Assembly (NCBI GenBank): GCA_025267735.1
Contig: CM046299.1
Location: forward strand, 19,490,232 to 19,554,231
Length of the DNA: 64,000 nucleotides
Direction of reading: 5' to 3'
Source of the DNA: Mactra quadrangularis
Taxonomy: Eukaryota > Mollusca > Bivalvia > Venerida > Mactridae
This document shows, piece after piece, positions 55,797-64,000 of this stretch; positions within the stretch are counted from its first letter, which is position 1; the number at the start of each line of letters is the position of its first letter. Position numbers and translations under genes: made by a program. The notes beneath the pieces were generated by a model. The model was not told where the DNA came from and made no database searches. It was given only the letters and a program-made list of their open reading frames with translations.

Positions 55797-58346
55797 GAGT
55801 TTAATATTAAGGAAGTATACAATATTGATAACTATGACATGTTTATTTCTGACTTGACAAGAGGCAGAGGAGTCTGTACATATGTAAAACAATCCTTCAA
55901 AGCCTCTAATATAGACATCAGTTACGATTATGATGAATTCACCGCTTGTGAAGTCTGCTTACAAAAAAAAGACAAATTGTTAATTCTGTGTATTTACAAA
56001 AGTCCAAACTGTGATAATGAGAATGTTCACAAGCTCAAGAAACCAACAAGATTTAGAAATAACCAAACTCCTTCAACGTTAGATCTAATCTTTACGAATG
56101 AAGAAAACATGATAGATGAAATTGATTATTTGCCCAGCTTAGACAGCAGTGATCATGTTGTACTTTTCTTTAAATTTTTCTGTTATATACCAGTAAGTAG
56201 AAATAAACAGAAAAAATTCAACTACTTCAAAGGCAACTATGATGGCATGAGGGAAGAACTTGGGAACGTCAACTGGGAAGAGTATATTGTGGGTGACATT
56301 GAGAATATGTGGGAAAGGTTCAATGAAAAAATTATCAAGTGTGTAGAACTTTATGTGCCTATCAGTAAGGACCCTCCTGCTAATTTCAAGAACCCCATAA
56401 TAGATCATCAAGCTTCTCTCGCAATTAAGAAAAAGCGACAAAAATGGATCAAATATCTTAACAACAAAAATCTTAAAACCTTTGATGAATACAAAGCAGC
56501 AAGGAACAAAGTCAATTACGAACTCAGAAGATCTAAGTATAATTATGAACAAGATATAGCCGCAAATATTAAAAATAACAACAAAAAATTCTGGAAATAC
56601 ATCAGGAAAAACACCAAGACAACAGCTTCTATTTGCAACCTTGTTAAAAAAGATGGTAACATTACCAATGATGATAAAGAAATTGCTGACACACTCAATG
56701 GTCACTTTACATCTGTCTTCACAGAAGAAGATACTAGTAATATACCTGTTTTCAATCCTGTGTCACAAAATCTGGAGATTATAAGATCTATTTATATTAC
56801 AGAAGACACTATAGAAAAAGTGATTAATGAACTGAACCCGTCTAAGGCCCAAGGTCCAGACAACATACACCCAAAAATTTTGATAGAATGTTCCAATCAG
56901 CTCTTAAAACCCTTAAAAATACTTTTTAACAATTCTCTTCATAATGGGAAACTTTCTAAAAAGTGGAAAGAGGCCAATGTAACTGCTATTTTCAAAGCCG
57001 GAAATAAAAAACTACCTGAAAATTACAGACCAATATCAATTACACCAATATGCTGTAGAGTCTTAGAGAAAATCATCAGAAATGCCATTGTTGAACATTT
57101 AGAGACTAACAACATCATAATTGATGAACAACATGGGTTTAGAAAAGGAAGATCGTGTAACACTCAATTGCTGGAAATAGTAGAAGATTGGTCAAGGAAA
57201 ATTGATGAAGGTCATAGTATCGATGTCATTTATTTAGATTTCAAAGCGGCTTTTGATAAAGTACCACATCAAAGGCTCTTATCAAAAATTTGGGGTTATG
57301 GAATACAGGGAGATATATATAAATGGATAAAAAATTTCTTGGAAAATAGGGTACAAAGGGTGTCAATTAACGGTACAGTATCATCTTGGTCTAAAGTCAC
57401 TAGTGGTGTGCCCCAATGAAGTGTTCTAGGTCCTATTCTCTTCACAATATACATAAATGATCTTCCTAAATCTTTAACTTGTTCTACCAGACTGTTTGCT
57501 GATGACACCAAACTTTATAGATGCATAAAAAGTGACAATGATTCACAAATGTTGCAAGACGATGTTTTCGAAGCATGCAACTGGGCCAATAAATGGCAAA
57601 TGATATTCAATGTAAAAAAATGCAAAGCAATGCATATAGGTAAAGGTGAATATAATGAATATTTTATGAAAAATCAAAATGATGTAGTTGAAAAAATTCA
57701 AATGGTTGAGGAAGAAAAAGACCTGGGTGTGATCTTTGACAACAAACTGACCTTCAGAAACCATATTCATAGCAAGGTTAAATTGGCCAACAGAAACTTA
57801 GGAATCATTACAAAAAATTTTACTTATTTATCTAAAGACATGTTTTTAAGTCTTTATAAGACACTTATACGTCCCCATTTAGAATATGCTGCTTCAGTTT
57901 GGTCACCAAGGCTAAAAAAGGACAAAAGAGAAATCGAGCAAGTGCAAAGAAGAGCAACCAGACTCATTAAAGGTTTAGAAGGTCTTAATTACAGTGAAAG
58001 GTTAAAAAAAATAGGATTACCTAGTTTGGAGTACAGACGCACCAGGGCAGACCTTATCCAAGTTTACCGTATTAAAAATGGCCATGATAAACTAAATCAC
58101 AACTTCTTCTTTCCTGAACAAGATAATGATCCCATGCATAACATAAGAAGAAATTCACATAAAATATTTAAGAATAGATCAAAAACTGATTTTAGATCCA
58201 ATGTTTTCAGCCAGAGGGTCGTTAATAACTGGAACTCGCTATCAAATGATATCGTTACCGCCCCCTCAATTAACGCATTCAAAAATAGACTGAACAAGAA
58301 ATGGACTGGAGGCGTCGAAAAATTCCACCCCACCTGTCTTAGTTAA
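55797..58346 (+). pseudogene. LINE (CR1/L2-like) endonuclease/reverse transcriptase, broken copy
   Basis: One reading frame runs from about 55799 to the TAA at 58344-58346, except for a TGA at 57417-57419. That TGA falls in the conserved SGVPQ-G-S motif, where Gly is expected, so a single G-to-T change explains it. The frame after it carries LFADDTK (FADD at 57495-57506, catalytic) and a CR1/L2-type C-terminus (EQVQRRATRLIKGL, RRTRADLIQVYRI). The endonuclease part starts in mid-domain and jumps from a YKSPN motif to KPTRFRNNQTPSTLDLIFTN, missing the usual GDFN region, which implies an in-frame deletion. The element is 5' truncated against a SINE tail. Not functional. The clade is inferred from C-terminal motifs. 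Confidence 0.92.
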
Positions 58347-59110
58347 TACAAAAATTGTTTATTGTATCTTGTTTGTACTTTACATTCAAAATAATTTTTT
58401 GGTCAAAAATTATTTTTTTTGGTCAAATATTTTTTCTAACCAGTATAGTAAATTGTTCTGTTCTTTTTTTACATGCTCTATAACTAAGTATAGTACATTG
58501 TTTTGGTATTTAAAAAATGGGTCCAGTGTCATTCATTTCTCATGTTCTTGAAATAAGTTTAGTGCATTTTGAGTAAGGGTCTAGTTATTTTCTAACGAAC
58601 ATCATCAAGGGTTTTATTGGGCAAATGATAATTTGGATGGTTCATATTCATATCAGTCGAACTTTCACTGTGGACAAGGTTTGTTACTGTAAATAGTGCA
58701 TAAGTGATGTTTTTACTGTAAATAGTTTTAAATCTCAGTGACTGCTATCATTGTGTGACATTAATCAGTGTGTTATGTTGCATAGGAGGAATATTCGTAT
58801 ATTCAATGTGACTTATCCTGTGATGTGAAATATCAAATATCTAACTTATTGAACCGGAAGTCAAACAAGTTAAACTCATGTAACATGAGTATCAGTAATT
58901 CGTAAAACTATGAAGAGCCTAACAAACCGTTGCGTTTATGTGTTTACACATCCGGCTCGGAACTTTTGTGAACTTTGTGAACTTTGTGAGAAGTCACGGA
59001 CTTTCTTCTTCTTATACCAATATTGAGCAGGATCTGTATCGATTTTAATTTGCTCTTCGAAAAAATATTATGGTGGTGGTGTCTATGTAAAATTATTTGC
59101 AATTAGCTCT
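58347..59110 (+). other. LINE 3' flank
   Basis: Probably 3'UTR of the preceding LINE for some hundreds of bases (T-rich, no ORF), then unassigned sequence. The LINE 3' end cannot be placed; no clear poly-A or short 3' tandem is seen. 58968-58990 repeats GAACTTTGTG. Confidence 0.5.
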
Positions 59111-59434
59111 AGCTTGTCTCATAAAACTATATACATATTTCAATCATTTCAAAATTCAGTTACTCAAACACCCCGCATGGAGAGTCCTGAAGTTTCTACA
59201 GAGGTAGCAGATGTGACACTAGATGGTTGCTGGTTTCAATCCTTTACTGTACTTGGATTGAAGGTATTGACTAAGGTCTGGTCTGCTGTTCGTTCCTGGA
59301 ATATATTGTACTGTACGTGGGTCCCCTGGTCTCAGTACTCCATCCATCTTAATGTCTACAAGATTATCCTGTATCTTGTACATCATGGCTAATCTGATTT
59401 GTCTTCTGCGTGCATAGAAGGGTACCTTAAACAT
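59110..59434 (-). pseudogene. 3' fragment of a LINE reverse transcriptase ORF, minus strand
   Basis: The minus frame at 59219-59434 reads ARRRQIRLAMMYKIQDNLVD and SRPDLSQYL, the pattern of the C-terminal end of jockey/CR1-type ORF2 (RRR.ARL.MMYKI..GLV). The frame shifts near its end and continues as SVTSATSVE-like residues. Only the last part of the ORF is present. Opposite in strand to the LINE on its left. Confidence 0.7.
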
Positions 59435-59439
59435 AAATA

Positions 59440-62300
59440 TAGGGATTTATTCCCTAGGCCATTCAATAATGTTGTACGTTTTCCTCTCCAAATCTATCAA
59501 CAACATTGTGCCTACCGTCAAACTTCATTATCTTTACTAACACTTGATCACACATTTCTGACTTGGTTGCGTTGGCTTTTACATCATACATTTTCTTTTG
59601 CTTTGTACCCTTTGACTTTCACATTTGTTTTGACCATTCTTTTATTTGGATTGACGCTGTAGTCTTGATAATCTTTGGTTGTTTATGAGTCACTGATAGT
59701 CTGTTCGAACATGGAGTCCATCGGTAATTTGTATTTTCTTCCAATTCCAAACGTATGCTCAAATGGGGATATATTTATTGACTCATGAGACGTAGCATTA
59801 CACGCACGCATTAAAGGAGGAACATTCTTTTAAATATAAGATTTCTGAGATTCTTCTAAGTTACCTAACGTACCAAGCAAAGTTCTATTGAACCTTTCAG
59901 AGGTAGCATTTCCTATCGACTGATTTACAGTAGTATGACTTTACTTAATATCTAGTAAGTTGCACAGCTCTTTGATTAGGATTCAAAATTGATTGGATTC
60001 CTTATCTGAGTGTTGGTATACCATAACTGAAAGTAAATTGACTGTATATATTTCACCAAGTTGTTCTTGCGTGAGTAAATTTTGACAATATGTCTTTTGG
60101 TTGTGTAATTTCCTCTAAGTTGTACTAAAGTGAGCGTTTCTCACCAATTTATTCGTTCTATCAATCCTTCAAGTTTGTTTTCTGAGATTGATCTCAATTG
60201 GTTATAGCTGAACTCGGCTGAGTCAAAAACAACACTGTAACAAAGTTGTTCAACGTTAGTAACGAATTTATTTTACAAGAAAAGAGCATTTGTCTATATA
60301 TATAAGAATGTGAAAATTAAATAAAACATAATAAATTGAAAACATGAAATAAGGTTTGAAACACTAGAGTTTACATTTTAAATTTTACGTTACAATATAA
60401 TTTGACAATTAGATATGACGGGAATTAAACAAACTCGCTTCCGGTGAGGGTACCGGTATGAGAACATACTATCATATCTTAATTAAGAACATCTATAATA
60501 TTTAAAAGAAATTACAAATGCAGTAAGTCAAGTATTTGTACAAATTAAAGTAAAATATCTTTAAAATATAATACTTAATAAATAGCGAAACATTACGAAA
60601 AGTACAAAAAAAACCATAAACTAATATATAAAATTCTTACCTGTAACAAAGTTGTTCAACGTTAGTAACGAATTTATTTTACAAGAAAAGAGCATATGTA
60701 ACGAAGCATTGGGCGCGTTTTCTTATATACTCTCAGGTTGCCAGCCTGGTTGCTAAGTTAGATTACCTAGCAACTTTCTTGTGTGTTGAACGAACTTGTC
60801 ACAGACAGTGATCAGCTTGTTTTACTTAAAGCTTCAACATATTTTTCAATCAGATTTTCTTTATAAAAATAATGAAACTTATAAATGGCAACACTTATAA
60901 ATTCTCAGTAAGATATACAGTATTAAAGAACAATCATTATAATACTTAAGTCTAATGATAAAAAGAATTTTGTCAACAAAGCAACAATAGAAATTGGTAT
61001 TTAACCTGTGAAAAACATTAGTTTTGACTATGATTACAATAAACACATATATAAAACCAGATTAATATAGATATATTATACATATAAATTTTCACACAAT
61101 ATACTTTAAATTCCTTTGTGACATATACATTATGATGTAGTATTGACAGTTGGATTTTTGTAGGTAGTGCTTTAGAATATTAAGTGAAATGGTCTGTTAT
61201 AACTTAGATGTTAGAAATACGGTGTCTCATTTTGATTGTTCTAAGATTAAAAGTGTGTATGTAGATCAATTATAAAGTGTATGTTGTAGTAATGTTGACT
61301 ATTAGGGTCTTGTTTTTGTCACCACCTCTTTCTACACCTGTCACAATTACTGATAAATGTTTCCACATCATTTGCTATTCCAGGCAAAAAGCGTTCTCTC
61401 AACATCTCATGGTTCGGTCTCCACCAGGGTGTCCTACATCTGTGTGACATTATTACAGAAAAGCTTTCATAAAGTTCACTGGAATAACTAATTGTTAACT
61501 TATAACTTCCATTTTATTTTTTTCTGTATTGTCTTCCTCTGTTCATTATAAAATTATGATAATTTCTTTTCATGACAGTTCTAGTTCAATTCTTAGTGGA
61601 GGATCTTCTTGCCTATGACATCTTTTCTTCGTCGATTAATGACTTCGTATTCTCTGTGGCTCTTGAATAGCTTCCTTTCAGTTGCATTTATAACATAAAT
61701 ATTGTTGCAAGGAATGGTTTAGATAAATAGTGGTATTGTGGTGTCGCTACAGATGACTTTAATTGTGTCATTTTTGATGACCAGGGTAGAGTAACTTATC
61801 ACCAATCTTACGATTTTTAGCAATATAATACAGAAAGATGTACGACTGAAATTAGTCGTAAGAAGCTTCATAATACTGCTGATCTGTATTTTTTTTAATT
61901 AAATGAGTATCGACTAAGCCCATCTGCATAAGTGTTCTTAATACCAGGTCGGTATAGATGTCAAAGTTGTATTTGCCTTGTGCAGATGCCTATCTTTGTC
62001 TGGTAGCGTTCAGTATTGATGAGGTATGATTGTTTCATTTGTAGATAGTCAGAAATAAATATGTGAGAGCGAGAAATTCCATTTTGCAAATTTTTTTCTG
62101 GTTTTGATCAGCTGGCATAAGCTAAATATATTACTCTTTTAATGTTGTTTTCTTTCTGATATAGTACGGCTCCAAGACCGTAAGTTGATGTGTCTATTTA
62201 GTATGTAATTCAAAAGGTTTGAAAATCTGAATATGCCAAAACTGATAGTTTAGATAATAAACTTTTTTTTTAATTTGCTCTTAACCACCCGGTTACATTT
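59440..62300 (-). pseudogene. Decayed Ty3/Gypsy-type retrotransposon pol, minus strand
   Basis: Frames broken by stops and shifts, but domain order is right reading leftwards. RT/RNase H boundary at about 62270-61950 (LSVLAYSDFQ, TYGLGAVLYQK, SKPEKN). Integrase zinc finger at 61445-61315 (GHPGGDRTM-like, ANDVETFISNCDRC). Integrase core at about 60215-59760 (IKELCNLLDIK, NATSERFNRTLLGTLGNLEE, NATSHESINISPFEHTFG). After it a segment with QVLVKIMKFDGRHNVVDRF at about 59540, typical of the post-integrase part of Ty3/Gypsy pol. No gag, protease or matching LTR pair was found. About 1.1 kb of unrelated sequence (60230-61310) separates zinc finger and core. Confidence 0.85.
60235..60695. repeat. Perfect 55-bp direct repeat, 406 bp apart
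   Basis: 60235-60289 and 60641-60695 are identical (CTGTAACAAAGTTGTTCAAC ... AAGAAAAGAGCAT). They lie in the insert that splits the Ty3/Gypsy integrase. They could be remains of a terminally repeated element or a tandem duplication with 406-bp period of which only the start of the second unit is left. Confidence 0.85.
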
Positions 62301-62818
62301 ACAGTGCCCATATCCAATAGATTAAATATTAGCTAGTCACCATCCCCAAGTAAGATAAATTAAAACACATTGAAAAATTTGAAAACGATTATAATATTCT
62401 CAAAAGTGAATTTGAATATAAACATACCCAGTTATCAGTGCTATCAATATTTTTAATACGTTGTTCATGCACTAATTCATGGACTCGATTTCTTACTTTT
62501 TTATTACTAAAATCCAAGTCTCAATTTTCACGTACAGTGTAATGAGTGGATTAACAAGAATCTAGACAATTTATCTAAGTCAATGACACAACTTTGTCAT
62601 TTGAAATAGGTTCGGGACCGCTTCATATCTGGTAATTGCTTTTCTGTCTGCTTAACCAATCCCAAGGTATTAAATTAGGACATACCTTGACCTATACATT
62701 ATTTGGTCCGACAAGCGGAACGATTCTCGCTCAGTCAGTACCAATTAGGGACAAAGCGGACCATAAGAAGAAGGGGATCATGACAAACGGACTTTATTTG
62801 TGTCATTTTTGCAGGGGT
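62301..62818. other. Unassigned stretch between two retroelements
   Basis: Possibly further decayed Ty3/Gypsy sequence on the minus strand, but no motif convinces. The last part (62700-62818) leads into the next LINE without a clear boundary. Confidence 0.4.
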
Positions 62819-64000
62819 GATAGAAAATGTGACTTTGAATTCACACATCTAGAATCCATCAGTGTCGAAGTAAGAGTTAATAAATCAAATTTTTTAATAT
62901 GTGGAGCATACAAACCACCATCCATGACTAGAACAATTTTTGAGGAAGACTGTGATAAAATTCTAGATAAGTGTTTAGATAGCTATGAAAATGTCATTGT
63001 TATAGGTGATTTAAATTATAACATGTTAAATGTTGAAAACTCTCAACCTCTAAACCATATCTGTGATATTTTTAATCTTAGTAATGTCATTATTAACCCT
63101 ACTTGTTTCCCTAGAAATAGTGTACCTTCCTTGATAGACGTTATTTTAACTAGCAACAAATCAGAAATTGGAGACATTTTAAATTTTGACTGTGGTCTTA
63201 GTGACATACATCATTTCATAGGTTTTCAACTTAAAACAGAACTGCAGCCTTCCAAGCCTAAGTATTGTTCTTATAGGAGCTACAAACAATTCAATCCAGA
63301 TTCTTTTAATACTGATTTACATGAACAGTTTTTATCTCTTGATTTTAATTCTGAAAACACTAATCATCTTTATGAACAGTTCCAGAGTAAGCTTACTGAA
63401 ACTATAAACAAACATGCACCGCTCAAATCAAGGAAAGTTATTAACCAGCCACTGCCATATATGAACAAACAGCTAAAGAATGCCATATATAAAAAACGAA
63501 TGTTACACAACAAATATAAGTCTAATGAAAACTCATCAAACTTTGAAAAATTCAGAAAACAAAGAAATCTTGTAACAAGTTTAAAACGAAGATCCATGAG
63601 TAAATATTGTATTGATAGGTGTGTAGGCGGCTGCAAATCTACTAACTTTTGGGCAACAGTAAAACCATTTTTAACAAACAAAGGGTCTAACAAACAGAAA
63701 GACACAATTTTATGTGAAATTGAAACTTTAATAAATGACCAAACTCAAGTTTGCGATATTTTTAATAATTTCTTCGTAAATGTGGCACAGAACATTGGAA
63801 CTGACTCTTTACCTGTTGATGCTAATCACCCAAGTATTAAAAGTATTGTTCAAAACAAGTCTTCTGATTTTAACTTTGATTTTAAACCTGTTTCAGAGAA
63901 TTTTATTTCAAAACAAATAGATAAACTTAAGGTTAGAAAGGCAACGGGTATAGACAGTATTCCAGCTAAGGTTCTCAAACTTGGCAAGCCGGCCCTTGTG
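62819..64000 (+). CDS. LINE endonuclease/reverse transcriptase ORF, 5' truncated, cut by window end
   Basis: An uninterrupted frame of 394 codons to the window edge. The endonuclease part shows GAYKPPS, VIVIGDLNYNML (GDxN motif), INPTCFPRNSVPSLIDVIL and GLSDIHHFI (catalytic S-D-H region). It is followed by the linker and the RT start (IDKLKVRKATGIDSIPAKVL, RT motif 0/1 region). The open frame suggests a younger copy than the LINE at 55797, and they are different families. The frame runs further left to about 62767, but recognisable homology starts near 62819, so the copy is probably 5' truncated inside the endonuclease. RT catalytic motifs would lie beyond the window. Confidence 0.88.

Noticed and set aside
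56139..56705. 188-codon minus-strand ORF
   Set aside because: Antisense shadow of the plus-strand LINE frame, hydrophobic only because it mirrors Lys/Asn-rich codons.

Overview
The window is animal nuclear DNA, AT-rich, with introns and many repeats. Several repeats are of kinds I associate with bivalve molluscs: tRNA-headed SINEs ending in a GTTAAACCCAACAAAC-type tail, short inverted-repeat elements with CGGACGGACGG runs and ATACCCCC ends, and degraded LINE and Ty3/Gypsy pol. Bivalve is therefore an inference from repeat style; the protein evidence only says metazoan.

One gene dominates. A complete CBL-family E3 ubiquitin ligase lies on the minus strand from its ATG at 54733 to its stop at 9072. 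I assembled ten coding exons by hand. Every junction has a GT donor and AG acceptor, all phases agree, and the joined CDS is 2109 nt (702 residues plus stop). Domain order is 4-helix bundle, EF-hand, SH2-like fold, linker with two tyrosines, C3HC4 RING, proline-rich tail with three tyrosine motifs, and C-terminal UBA. Introns make up about 43.5 kb of the 45.7 kb locus.

Region by region: 1-9071 is downstream flank (possibly 3'UTR at its right end) with a hAT-like element and a 42-bp minisatellite. 9072-54733 is CBL; its introns carry DNA transposons with recognisable target duplications, four SINE families and minisatellites with 31, 33, 38, 39, 44 and 56 bp units. 54734-55500 is the CBL promoter side with one acidic ORF of unknown status. 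55500-64000 is a retroelement cluster: a SINE, a LINE broken by one stop codon and an endonuclease deletion, a minus-strand LINE 3' fragment, a decayed minus-strand Ty3/Gypsy pol, and a second LINE running off the window end.

I see no operon-like or defence-like cluster and no new gene system. The most noteworthy items are a near-complete 1-kb palindrome with a perfect 8-bp target duplication about 105 bp from the CBL exon 2 splice donor, three elements with CAGGG-type ends and 5-bp duplications, and the compact tail of this CBL with its tyrosine motifs.
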